Below the pieces are notes generated by a model. The model did not search any database. It saw only the letters and a program-made list of their open reading frames with translations, and was not told the origin of the DNA. 15,123 nt of DNA from contig CAJUKP010000040.1 in NCBI GenBank assembly GCA_910587165.1, positions 1 through 15,123 of the forward strand, written 5' to 3'. Origin of the DNA: an uncultured Duncaniella sp. (GTDB lineage Bacteria > Bacteroidota > Bacteroidia > Bacteroidales > Muribaculaceae). The position numbers and the translations under genes were made by a program. The first letter of the stretch is position 1; each line of letters opens with the position of its first letter. Of the stretch, positions 7,508 through 15,057 are shown one piece after another.

Positions 7508-10126
7508 CTATTTGATTGCTTCACGGAGTATTCCGAGGGCCGATGACAGGCCGTCCTTGTCTTTTCCTCCGGCCTGGGCGAAGCCGGGCTGGCCGCCTCC
7601 GCCACCTTTGATGGCCTTGGCTGCCTCACGCACGATTGCCGAGGCGTTGAGTCCGTTCTTGACAAGGTCGTCGGTGAGGGCCACTGTGAGGAGCGGTTTT
7701 CCGGCCATGTCACAGGTGGCTGCGATGAAGGCTGTGTGCTCGGGTGAGAGCTGACGCACCTGGAAGGCTACGTTCTTCACCAGATCGGGTATTCTCGGAC
7801 CGGCCAGCGAGGCGAGGGTGATGCCGTTGACTGACTCGGAGTGCTCGAGCACCTCGCGTGCCACGTTGCGCACACGTTCGTTGAAGTATTCCTCGGCCTG
7901 TTTGCGCAGCTCTGCATTTTCTTCTATCGACTTTTTGAGAGCCTGAAGCACATCGGGAGCGTTGTTGAACATCTCGCTCACGGAACGGAGCGTGTCGGTG
8001 AGCTGATCCACGGCATTCTCGGCGGTCTCGGCTGTGATGGCCTCGATGCGGCGGATGCCGGCGGCGATACTGCTCTCCGATACGATGCGGATGGAGCCGA
8101 TGTTGCCGGTGTTGGGCACGTGGGTGCCACCGCAAAGCTCTACTGAGTCGCCGTAGCGGATCACACGCACCTCCTCGCCGTATTTCTCGCCGAAGAGTGC
8201 CATCGCACCCATCTCGCGGGCCTCGGCGATGGGCACACAGCGGTGCTCGTCAAGAGGTATGGCCTTGCGCACGTTAGCGTTGGCGATGTGCTCGACCTTG
8301 CGGAGCTCTTCGGGTGTCACTTTCTGGAAGTGGCTGAAGTCGAAGCGGAGCACATTGGGTGAGACAAACGAACCTCTCTGTTCCACATGGCTTCCGAGCA
8401 CCTCGCGGAGCGCGGCGTGGAGAAGGTGGGTGGCTGTGTGGTTGCATTCGGTGGCGCGGCGGGCTTTTTCGTTGATGACGGCCTCGAATGTCACGGTCGG
8501 GTCAGACGGAAGGGTATGGGTGAGATGCACGGCCTGGCCGTTCTCACGCTTGGTGTCATAGATCTCTATCTTTTCATCGCCGTTCACGAGCCAGCCGCTG
8601 TCGCCGACCTGGCCGCCCATCTCGGCATAGAAGGGAGTTGTGGTCAGCACCACCTGATAATATTCCTTGCCTTTCTGCTTCACGCGGCGGTAGCGTAGTA
8701 TCTGTGTGGGGCATGATGTGGAGTCGTAGCCGACGAATTCGGTCTCGCCCTCGCGGAGAGTCACCCAGTCGGTGGCCTCTACGGCGGCGGCATTGCGGGC
8801 GCGGGTTTTCTGCGCTTCCATCTCGCTGTCGAATTCCTCTTTGTCGAGAGTCATGCCGTTTTCCTTGAGGATAAGCTCGGTGAGGTCGAGGGGGAATCCG
8901 TAGGTATCATAGAGCACGAATGCGTCCTTGCCCGAGATCTCGTTTTTGCCCTCCTTGCGGGCGGCGGAGATGGCGGCGTCAAGTATGGACATACCCTTGT
9001 CGAGTGTGCGGAGGAATGAATCCTCTTCCTCCTTGATCACCTTCATGATGAGCTCGCGCTGGGCGGCTATCTCTGGATAGGCCTCACCCATCGAGTCGAT
9101 GAGGGTATTGACAAGCTTGTACATGAACGCCTGCTTCTGATCGAGGAATGTGTAGGCATAACGCACGGCGCGGCGCAGGATGCGGCGGATCACATATCCG
9201 GCCTTGGCATTGCCGGGGAGCTGGGAATCGGCGATGGAGAAGGAGATGGTGCGGACATGGTCGGCGATGACACGCATGGCCACGTCGGTCATCTTATCCT
9301 CGCCATATTTTTTGCCCGAGAGACGGGCTATGGTGTCGATGAGGGGTGTGAAGACGTCGGTGTCGTAGTTGGATTTCTTGCCTTGCAGTGCCATGCAGAG
9401 ACGCTCGAAGCCCATGCCGGTGTCGATCACCTTTGCAGGGAGCGGTTCGAGCGAGCCGTCGGCCTTGCGGTTGAACTGCATGAACACGAGGTTCCAGATC
9501 TCGATCACGAGCGGATTGTCGTGGTTGACAAGCGACGCGCCGTCAATTTCAGCGCGCTCCTCGGGTGTGCGGAGGTCGATGTGTATCTCCGAACAGGGAC
9601 CGCAGGGTCCGGTGTCGCCCATTTCCCAGAAGTTGTCGTGTTTGTTGCCGTTGATTATGTGGGAGGCGGGGAGGTGCTTCTCCCAATAGGATGCGGCCTC
9701 GTCGTCGCGGCTGAGGTTTTCGTCGGGTGCGCCTTCGAACACGGTGGCATACAGACGGTCGGGGTCGAGGCCCAGCACGTCAACAAGATATTCCCAGGCC
9801 CAGTCGATGGCTTCTTTCTTGAAGTAGTCGCCGAAGCTCCAGTTGCCGAGCATCTCGAACATGGTGTGGTGGTATGTGTCCATGCCGACCTCTTCGAGAT
9901 CGTTGTGTTTGCCGGATACCCTCAGACACTTCTGAGAGTCGGCCACGCGCTGATACTTGGCGGCTTTGTTGCCGAGAATGATGTCCTTGAACTGGTTCAT
10001 GCCGGCATTGGTGAACATAAGGGTGGGATCATCCTTGATCACCATGGGTGCGGAGGGGACGATATGGTGCCCCTTTGAACGGAAAAATTCCTTGAAAGAC
10101 TCGCGTATTTCCTTTGCAGTGAGCAT
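7508..10126 (-). CDS. alaS: Alanyl-tRNA synthetase
   Basis: This 872-aa enzyme is full length for bacterial AlaRS and charges tRNA-Ala in the cytoplasm. The class II catalytic core is at the N-terminus (about 1-240), with MFTNAGMNQFKD (37-48) and the motif 2 stretch around HHTMFEMLGNWSFGDY (86-101). A tRNA-recognition domain follows. The editing domain, which clears Ser- and Gly-tRNA-Ala, carries the zinc ligands H563 and H567 (HTATH) and C665 and H669 (CGGTH). The C-Ala domain ends with the glycine-rich GGGGGQPGFAQAGG at 841-854. No key residue is missing. The gene starts 31 nt after the MCE stop codon, and its leader carries a 19-nt motif that recurs upstream of the CoA-transferase gene. 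Confidence 0.97.
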   Translation of the reverse strand: MLTAKEIRESFKEFFRSKGHHIVPSAPMVIKDDPTLMFTNAGMNQFKDIILGNKAAKYQRVADSQKCLRVSGKHNDLEEVGMDTYHHTMFEMLGNWSFGDYFKKEAIDWAWEYLVDVLGLDPDRLYATVFEGAPDENLSRDDEAASYWEKHLPASHIINGNKHDNFWEMGDTGPCGPCSEIHIDLRTPEERAEIDGASLVNHDNPLVIEIWNLVFMQFNRKADGSLEPLPAKVIDTGMGFERLCMALQGKKSNYDTDVFTPLIDTIARLSGKKYGEDKMTDVAMRVIADHVRTISFSIADSQLPGNAKAGYVIRRILRRAVRYAYTFLDQKQAFMYKLVNTLIDSMGEAYPEIAAQRELIMKVIKEEEDSFLRTLDKGMSILDAAISAARKEGKNEISGKDAFVLYDTYGFPLDLTELILKENGMTLDKEEFDSEMEAQKTRARNAAAVEATDWVTLREGETEFVGYDSTSCPTQILRYRRVKQKGKEYYQVVLTTTPFYAEMGGQVGDSGWLVNGDEKIEIYDTKRENGQAVHLTHTLPSDPTVTFEAVINEKARRATECNHTATHLLHAALREVLGSHVEQRGSFVSPNVLRFDFSHFQKVTPEELRKVEHIANANVRKAIPLDEHRCVPIAEAREMGAMALFGEKYGEEVRVIRYGDSVELCGGTHVPNTGNIGSIRIVSESSIAAGIRRIEAITAETAENAVDQLTDTLRSVSEMFNNAPDVLQALKKSIEENAELRKQAEEYFNERVRNVAREVLEHSESVNGITLASLAGPRIPDLVKNVAFQVRQLSPEHTAFIAATCDMAGKPLLTVALTDDLVKNGLNASAIVREAAKAIKGGGGGQPGFAQAGGKDKDGLSSALGILREAIK

Positions 10127-10145
10127 ATATGAGTGGTATTATTGT

Positions 10146-10164
10146 CTAAGAGGTCGTTTAAAAA
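10146..10164 (-). repeat. 19-nt repeat, copy A (upstream of alaS)
   Basis: The transcript strand reads TTTTTAAACGACCTCTTAG. Copy B upstream of the CoA-transferase gene (15039-15057) is identical at 17 of 19 positions. Copy A begins inside the MCE stop region, with the MCE TAA at 10160-10158 embedded in the motif, and ends 19 nt before the alaS ATG. Its function is unknown. Confidence 0.55.
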
Positions 10165-11081
10165 ATCTTGATACTCGGGATGTAGCGTTTCGGCTGCTTC
10201 TTCAGGTCGATGAGTATGCTGTCGACGTGGGCGGCCGATGAGTTGAGATTGTTGTAAAGCCCTGGATCGTTGAGCAGAAGGCCCAGCGAGGAGTTGGTGG
10301 AGTTGAGCTTCTCGGTGGCGCGGTCGAGATTTGCCGTGATGTTGTTGATATTCTCCATCGTTGAGTCGAGAGGCATATTCTTGAGATCCTCGGAAATCAC
10401 GGCAAGCGCTGCCGAAACCTTGGTGAGATCCTCGCTCATCTGCTTGACATTGGCCAAAGTGGCGTTGGCGTTGCCGACGAGTGCAGGCACAGATGCCATC
10501 GCACGGTTGAGGTTTATGGTAGTGGTCTCGAGGTTAGCCATGATCACATCCATGCGCTGCACCGAGGAGAGGAGAGCCGGATCGGCGGCTATCTTTGTCA
10601 GCGATACTATGAGGGAGTCAATATGGGGCATGATCTTGATGGCGGTGGGCATGAGTTCGGAGTTCACCTGATCCATCAGTCCGGATCCTTCCACACCTTC
10701 GAGTCTGGAACCCACCTCACAGAATGTCTGTCCGCCGGCAAGCTTGAGGTCCACTGTGGAGGTGCCAAGCATATCGGTGACAATCTCGGCTTTCGAACCC
10801 TGGGGGATGCGGAGCTGACGGTCAAGGCTGAGCTCGACGAGAACGTGGCCGGGGTTGTCATATTCATACTCGATGCCACGCACGAGTCCCACTTTATAGC
10901 CGTTGAGTGTCACGGGTGCCGACTGGGCGAGACCTGTGACGTTGGTGTATGAGACATAATAATAGTTGGAGGCTTTGAATAGATTGACCCCCTTGAGGTA
11001 GTTGATGCCGAATATGAGAGCCACGAGAGCCACGAGCACGGCGATACCTATTTTGATTTCTTTAGCGTATTCTGATTTCAT
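10158..11081 (-). CDS. MCE-domain (MlaD-like) membrane-anchored lipid-transport protein
   Basis: This 307-aa protein has a short cytoplasmic N-terminus, one membrane helix (about 10-30, IGIAVLVALVALIFGINYL) and an MCE domain (about 38-118) that includes the typical TNVTGLAQSAPVTLNGYKVG start. A long helical, probably coiled-coil C-terminal region with many Asn, Leu and Ser residues follows. MCE proteins form hexameric rings in the periplasm that pass phospholipids between inner and outer membranes, working with an ABC transporter (MlaEF type). No such transporter genes are in this window. The gene lies 29 nt after the amidase gene; amidase followed by MCE is an arrangement I recognise from other Bacteroidota, suggesting an envelope-maintenance pair. 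The stop codon falls in the T-rich start of the 19-nt repeat. Confidence 0.88.
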   Translation of the reverse strand: MKSEYAKEIKIGIAVLVALVALIFGINYLKGVNLFKASNYYYVSYTNVTGLAQSAPVTLNGYKVGLVRGIEYEYDNPGHVLVELSLDRQLRIPQGSKAEIVTDMLGTSTVDLKLAGGQTFCEVGSRLEGVEGSGLMDQVNSELMPTAIKIMPHIDSLIVSLTKIAADPALLSSVQRMDVIMANLETTTINLNRAMASVPALVGNANATLANVKQMSEDLTKVSAALAVISEDLKNMPLDSTMENINNITANLDRATEKLNSTNSSLGLLLNDPGLYNNLNSSAAHVDSILIDLKKQPKRYIPSIKIF

Positions 11082-11110
11082 ATTTCTGTCCGGTATGGGA
11101 ATTTGGTCGG

Positions 11111-12232
11111 TTATTTTATGCGTTTGCCGTCGCGGGTTTTTATCACGAAGGCATCCTTGAATTTCTTTTTTACTTTGGGCAGATCCTTGTTGGCCTCAGC
11201 CATGGAACGGTAGGAGCCGTAGGTGAACTTATAGACACCGCCATCACGGTAGCTGTCAACAGGCGTGAGCCCTTTGAACTTTGAACTGCCGCGTGATATT
11301 TTGGTCGGATTGGTTAGGAACTGGATTTTATAAATCACCTCGCCCGAGGTCTGTTCCGTGGCTGAAGCGGCGGTGGCAGTGCCGGCTTTACTGTCTGTGG
11401 TCTCGGTCTTGTCTGTCCGGGATGGCTTGCGCCCGGATGGCTTTTTCGCTTTGGCGCCTTGTCCGCGGTAGCGCTCGATGCCGTTGTAAATTGCCTGTGC
11501 CAGACGGGAGCTTCCGCTTTCCGAGGCCATGAATTTCTCCATGGTAGGGTTGCAGATGAAGTCGAGCTCCACCAGAATGGCCGGCATACTTGTGCGCACG
11601 AGCACCCAGAACGGAGCCTGGCGGACGCCGTTGTTCTTGCGTCCGGCATGACGCACGAGCTGGTTCTGGACGGCCTCGGCCAATGCGATGCTCTGATCCA
11701 TATTCTTGTGCTGCATCATTTCGAACACGATGTAGCTTTCGGTCGATGACGGGTCGAATCCTTCGTAGGTGGTCGTGTAGTCATCCTCCATCTTCATCAC
11801 CTCATTTTCACGCATGGCCACAGAGAGATTGGTGTCCGTGCGGTCAAGACCGAGGGTGTAGACCGCCGCTCCGTTGACTTTGGTGCGGTTCGGTGACTTG
11901 GCCCCCACGGAGTTGGCGTGGATGGATACGAAAATGTCGGCGTGCTTGCTGTTGGCGAAGTCCGCTCTCTGCTGCAGGGCTACAAACCTGTCTCCCTCGC
12001 GGGTGAGGTGAACCTTCACATTGTCCATATTATTGCGCAGCAGCTTGGCAAGCTTCTGGGCCACAAGTAGATTCACGCTTTTCTCGTTAGTGCGCTGTCC
12101 CAGCGCTCCGGCATCCTTGCCTCCATGTCCTGGGTCGATTACCACCACGAAATCATCGGCTGCCGAAACCTCAGTGATGGCCGACAGCGACAGAGCGATG
12201 GCTATGATGAACCGGAAAAGGTATTTTGACAT
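11111..12232 (-). CDS. N-acetylmuramoyl-L-alanine amidase (Amidase_3) with C-terminal SPOR-like domain
   Basis: This is a periplasmic zinc amidase that cleaves the bond between MurNAc and the peptide stem of peptidoglycan, as in cell division. From the ATG at 12232 the protein has 373 aa with a Sec signal peptide (1-24, cut after VSA). A longer reading from a TTG at 12250 would put six extra residues before the signal and is unlikely, because the promoter -7 box lies just upstream. The Amidase_3 domain spans about 27-256. Zinc ligands are H36 (DPGHGG), E50 (NEK) and H105 (SIHAN), with the catalytic glutamate at E222 (VELDF). A low-complexity Lys/Ser/Thr/Ala linker (258-297) leads to a SPOR-like region (about 298-373) that would bind denuded septal glycan. 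It is the first gene of the minus-strand cluster. Confidence 0.93.
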   Translation of the reverse strand: MSKYLFRFIIAIALSLSAITEVSAADDFVVVIDPGHGGKDAGALGQRTNEKSVNLLVAQKLAKLLRNNMDNVKVHLTREGDRFVALQQRADFANSKHADIFVSIHANSVGAKSPNRTKVNGAAVYTLGLDRTDTNLSVAMRENEVMKMEDDYTTTYEGFDPSSTESYIVFEMMQHKNMDQSIALAEAVQNQLVRHAGRKNNGVRQAPFWVLVRTSMPAILVELDFICNPTMEKFMASESGSSRLAQAIYNGIERYRGQGAKAKKPSGRKPSRTDKTETTDSKAGTATAASATEQTSGEVIYKIQFLTNPTKISRGSSKFKGLTPVDSYRDGGVYKFTYGSYRSMAEANKDLPKVKKKFKDAFVIKTRDGKRIK

Positions 12233-12258
12233 GAGTGTATGTGATTGCAATCGAAATG

Positions 12259-12266
12259 CAAAATTA
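12259..12266 (-). promoter_or_regulatory. -7 promoter element for the amidase-led cluster
   Basis: TAATTTTG on the minus strand is a perfect TAnnTTTG match 27 nt before the amidase ATG, which gives a leader of about 20 nt. I see no good TTTG at the expected -33 spacing, so the promoter may be weaker or need an activator. It would serve the amidase and, by read-through, MCE, alaS and later genes. Confidence 0.6.
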
Positions 12267-12304
12267 GCAAAAGAATGTTGAAAAGTGACCGTCTGAGGAA
12301 ATTT

Positions 12305-12337
12305 TTTGGCTTATTTGCTGAAATTTGTCTACTTTTG
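12305..12337 (+). promoter_or_regulatory. Bacteroides-type promoter for the GldB-like lipoprotein gene
   Basis: TTTG (12305-12308) lies 21 nt upstream of TACTTTTG (12330-12337), which fits TAnnTTTG exactly. Transcription should start near 12343, only about 15 nt before the ATG at 12358. The promoter is divergent from the amidase promoter; the two -7 boxes are about 64 nt apart. Confidence 0.7.
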
Positions 12338-12357
12338 GGAAAATTAAACACCCAGAA

Positions 12358-13299
12358 ATGCGAAAAATCAGCATCATTCCAATTTGCATGGCTCTGCTGC
12401 TCCTCTTGTCGTGTGGCGGCGGGGAGACGGCCGGGCCCAAAGAGATCAGGAGACTTGATCGCGCGCTCATCAGCGGAGATCCGGTAACCGACAGCGTGAT
12501 GCGCGGAGGAGCCGCGCTTCTGTTCAGAATCTCCGGCTACGGCGAGTTTGACGATTCGTCTGCCATCCGGTATGCCGCCATGCCTTCCATCTCGATCCAC
12601 ACCCGTGCCGTCGACTCGGCGTTCGCCGATCTCGGTGCTCTCGAGGTCAATCTCGGGGATATGCTCGGGCGGGCTGCTACCTTGCTTCCGGGCATAAAGG
12701 TGGGAGATGTGTTTGCCATCATATCCCCCTTCAATCAGTCGGTGCTTGTCTCTGATTCGACACTTTTCATCGGTCTCAACCATTATCTGGGCACATCGTA
12801 TGCTCCATACGCATATTTTCCGGACTATTTAAGAAGCCGCAAAGTCCCGTCGCGTATCATCCCTGATGTGGCTGAGGCTCTGGTGCGTGGGGCATATCCG
12901 TTCCAATATGGGGGCCGGACTGTCGGGCGGCTTTTTTATGAAGGTGCGGTGGCCGAGGCTGTGATGCAGCTGACCGGCGAGGATGAGGCCGTAGTGCTCG
13001 GCTACACACCTGAACAGATGCAATGGCTTGAGGATAATGAGAGCGATATGTGGAATGCCCTGATAGAGAGGCGCATCCTGTTCTCGGGCAATCCTGACGA
13101 TTCCCGGGCTCTTGTGTTTCCCGGCCCGGTGACATCATCGCTCCATCCCGAGGCGCCGGGTGCGGCAGGACGGTTTGTCGGCCACAGGCTGGTGCGTTCA
13201 TATCTTGACAAGCATTCACGTCTTCCGCTTGACACGCTTCTCTCGCCTGAGTTCTATAATTCGGAGGACGCCCTCAGTAATTCACGCTACACCCCGTAA
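12358..13299 (+). CDS. gldB: GldB-family lipoprotein
   Basis: From the ATG at 12358 this is a 313-aa lipoprotein. It has a type II signal peptide with lipobox LLSC and a lipidated Cys19 followed by GGG. An in-frame TTG at 12325 is rejected because it overlaps the promoter -7 region and would bury the signal peptide. The body matches the GldB pattern I know: GLNHYLG (139-145), YFPDYLRSRKVP (153-164), IPDVAEALVRGAYPF, RLFYEGAVAEAVM (191-203), LGYTPEQMQWLEDNE (214-228) and HPEAPGAAGRFVGHRLVRSY (263-282). GldB is required for gliding in flavobacteria, but relatives occur in non-gliding Bacteroidales, where their role is unclear. It is a single-gene unit, divergent from the amidase and convergent with the CoA-transferase gene. 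Family call is by remembered motifs; function here is unproven. Confidence 0.82.
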   Translation: MRKISIIPICMALLLLLSCGGGETAGPKEIRRLDRALISGDPVTDSVMRGGAALLFRISGYGEFDDSSAIRYAAMPSISIHTRAVDSAFADLGALEVNLGDMLGRAATLLPGIKVGDVFAIISPFNQSVLVSDSTLFIGLNHYLGTSYAPYAYFPDYLRSRKVPSRIIPDVAEALVRGAYPFQYGGRTVGRLFYEGAVAEAVMQLTGEDEAVVLGYTPEQMQWLEDNESDMWNALIERRILFSGNPDDSRALVFPGPVTSSLHPEAPGAAGRFVGHRLVRSYLDKHSRLPLDTLLSPEFYNSEDALSNSRYTP

Positions 13300-13444
13300 G
13301 TTACCGCTCAGGAAAAGGATACAGATGGACATAAGGTCAGAAGGAACAGATTTTTTTAATTTTCATCCAGTCTGATGAATCTGAAAAAATTTTTTTGTTC
13401 CTTCTGACCTTATGTCCATCTGTATCCTTTTCCTGATCGGCAAC
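13300..13444. repeat. 145-nt near-perfect palindrome between convergent genes (41-bp perfect arms)
   Basis: Positions 13308-13348 and 13396-13436 are exact reverse complements over 41 bp. Outside them the pairing continues for eight more positions on each side (13300-13307 with 13437-13444), with six of eight matching. The 47-base centre (13349-13395) is AT-rich and partly self-complementary, with TTCATC/GATGAA at its core. The left arm is purine-rich. The stem begins at the base after the lipoprotein gene's stop codon. It lacks the stem-then-T-tract order of an intrinsic terminator, since the T and A runs are in the loop. It could act as a bidirectional 3'-end block, an mRNA-stabilising stem, or a small palindromic (MITE-like) repeat; no target-site duplication is evident. 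Confidence 0.9.
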
Positions 13445-13453
13445 TCTGACACA

Positions 13454-13497
13454 AACAACAGATCGCCCGGCGGAATCAAGCCGGGCGATCTGTTGTT
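13454..13497. terminator. GC-rich hairpin, probable bidirectional terminator
   Basis: An 18-bp perfect stem (13454-13471 with 13480-13497) has a GCCCGGC/GCCGGGC core, an 8-base loop and AACAACA/TGTTGTT feet. On either strand the stem ends in TGTTGTT and is followed by a short T/G-rich stretch, giving a weak U-tract in both directions. It lies 32 nt after the CoA-transferase stop on the minus strand, so it most likely ends that transcript. Confidence 0.7.
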
Positions 13498-13528
13498 GTT
13501 TGCGTCTATATATTATAGGTGGCGTGTC

Positions 13529-15028
13529 TTATGAAATGAACTTTCCCCAATTCACATTGCGCATATCTCCGGACGAGAGGAACTCGGTGTGGAATGCGAG
13601 TGAAGCCTCGAGAGTGTGGGGAGTCTGTCCTCCGCGGGTAGAGAGCTTGAGGTAGTCGCGGAGAAGTTCGCGGTACATGGGATGGGCGCAATTGTCAATG
13701 ATGACATGGGCGCGCTGCACGGGATCAAGGCCGCGGAGGTCGGCGATGCCCTGGTCTGTCACGATCACATCAACCGAGTGTTCGGTGTGGTCGACGTGCG
13801 ACACCATGGGGACAATGTTGGAGATCTTGCCTTCCTTGGTGATGGAGGGGCAGGAGAAGATTGACACGTAAGCGTTGCGGGTGAAGTCGCCAGAACCGCC
13901 GATGCCGTTCATCATTCGTGTGCCTGTGACATGGGTGGAGTTGATGTTGCCGAAGATGTCAGCCTCGAGAGCTGTGTTCATGGCTATCACTCCGAGTCGG
14001 CGTATCACCTCGGGGTTATTGGAGATCTCGACAGGACGGATCACCAGATGCTCCTTGAAGAAGTCGATGTTTGAGATCACCTCTTCCTCCACCTCGTTGC
14101 TCACTGTGAGCGAGCTTGTTGAGCCGAATTTGCAACGGCCCTTCTTCATGAGGTCGATCACGGCATCCTGTATCACTTCGGTGTACATTTCAAACGGGGG
14201 GATCTCCTTGGCGTCAGCCAGGCCATAAAGCACGGCATTGGCCACGTTGCCCACTCCCGACTGGATGGGGAGGAACGACGAGGGGATACGTCCGGCATTC
14301 ATCTCGCCGATGAGGAAGCGGCACACGTTGGCACCGATCATCTGGGTGGTCTCGTCGAGCGGAGTGAATGGCTTCACGCCCTCGTAGCTGTCGCTCATCA
14401 CGACACCGACGATCTTCTCGGGATCGAGTTTGAGCACGGGAGAGCCGATGCGGTCGGAGGCCTTGAAGATGGGTATCTCACGACGGTTGGGGGGATCGAG
14501 GGGGAGGTAGATGTCATGCAGGCCGTAGAGGGCATGGCGCAGTTTCTCGTTGAGTTCGATCACTATGCGCTTGGCATATTGGGCTATGGTGGGGACATTG
14601 CCCACTCCTGTGCCGACCACGCAGGTGCCGTCGTCCTGGATATCACTCACCTCGATGATGGCGAGGTCGAGGTCGCCGAGGAATCCGTAGCGGAGCTTCT
14701 GGGCGGTCTCTGAAAGATGCAGGTCGTAATAGTGGGCATCGTGCGAGTTGATGCGCTTGCGCAGATCGGGGTGGTTCTGGTAGGGTGTGCGTCGGCCGAT
14801 GGCATTCGCACGTGCGAGCATACCGTCACATTTGTCCGAAGTGGAGGCTCCGGTGATGATGTTGATCTTGAACGGCTCTCCCTGTTCATGGAGACGCTCG
14901 GCTTTGGCGGCGATGGCCTGGGTCACTACTTTGGGCGCACCGGGTGCTGTGAAGCCGGAAAATCCGCAATTGCAGTCGTTGTAGAAAAGGTCGGCTGCCT
15001 CTTCGGGAGTGAGAATGGGAAATCTCAT
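13529..15028 (-). CDS. Acetyl-CoA hydrolase / succinate (succinyl-CoA:acetate) CoA-transferase
   Basis: This 499-aa cytoplasmic enzyme of the Cat1/AarC/Ach1 class I CoA-transferase family moves CoA between succinate and acetate (or hydrolyses acetyl-CoA). In Bacteroidales this links acetate formation with the succinate-propionate pathway. Family marks include QSGVGNVANAVL (256-267), the likely catalytic glutamate E284 in MYTEVIQD (281-288), where a glutamyl-CoA thioester forms, and the GIGGSGDFTRNAY loop (375-387). Length (about 500 aa) is normal. The ATG at 15028 gives the expected N-terminus (LTPEEAADLF…GFSGFTAPGAPK). The leader carries copy B of a 19-nt repeat. Hydrolase versus transferase activity cannot be settled from sequence, though the close match to succinate CoA-transferases favours the transferase. 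It appears to be transcribed alone. Confidence 0.9.
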   Translation of the reverse strand: MRFPILTPEEAADLFYNDCNCGFSGFTAPGAPKVVTQAIAAKAERLHEQGEPFKINIITGASTSDKCDGMLARANAIGRRTPYQNHPDLRKRINSHDAHYYDLHLSETAQKLRYGFLGDLDLAIIEVSDIQDDGTCVVGTGVGNVPTIAQYAKRIVIELNEKLRHALYGLHDIYLPLDPPNRREIPIFKASDRIGSPVLKLDPEKIVGVVMSDSYEGVKPFTPLDETTQMIGANVCRFLIGEMNAGRIPSSFLPIQSGVGNVANAVLYGLADAKEIPPFEMYTEVIQDAVIDLMKKGRCKFGSTSSLTVSNEVEEEVISNIDFFKEHLVIRPVEISNNPEVIRRLGVIAMNTALEADIFGNINSTHVTGTRMMNGIGGSGDFTRNAYVSIFSCPSITKEGKISNIVPMVSHVDHTEHSVDVIVTDQGIADLRGLDPVQRAHVIIDNCAHPMYRELLRDYLKLSTRGGQTPHTLEASLAFHTEFLSSGDMRNVNWGKFIS

Positions 15029-15038
15029 GATTCTTTTT

Positions 15039-15057
15039 CTTAGAGGTTGTTTAAAAA
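15039..15057 (-). repeat. 19-nt repeat, copy B (upstream of the CoA-transferase gene)
   Basis: The transcript strand reads TTTTTAAACAACCTCTAAG, 17 of 19 identical to copy A before alaS. It ends 10 nt before the ATG. No clear TAnnTTTG promoter was found in the remaining 66 nt to the window edge; the closest, CACATTTG just upstream of the motif, has one mismatch and lacks a -33 box. Confidence 0.55.

Noticed and set aside
9257..10078. 273-aa open frame antisense to alaS, and similar frames antisense to glnS (6311-7111)
   Set aside because: The sense strand encodes unmistakable full-length synthetases. The antisense translations have shadow composition and no recognisable motif.
12233..12250. 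TTG start extending the amidase by six residues
   Set aside because: It would leave almost no leader after the TAATTTTG box and puts extra residues before a well-formed signal peptide. The ATG at 12232 is better.
12325..12357. TTG start extending the GldB-like lipoprotein by 11 residues
   Set aside because: The extension overlaps the promoter -7 element and would displace the lipoprotein signal peptide. The ATG at 12358 is better.
13300..13444. Palindrome read as an IS element remnant or CRISPR unit
   Set aside because: There is no transposase remnant, no clear target-site duplication and no repeated spacer structure. Only the inverted repeat itself is supported.
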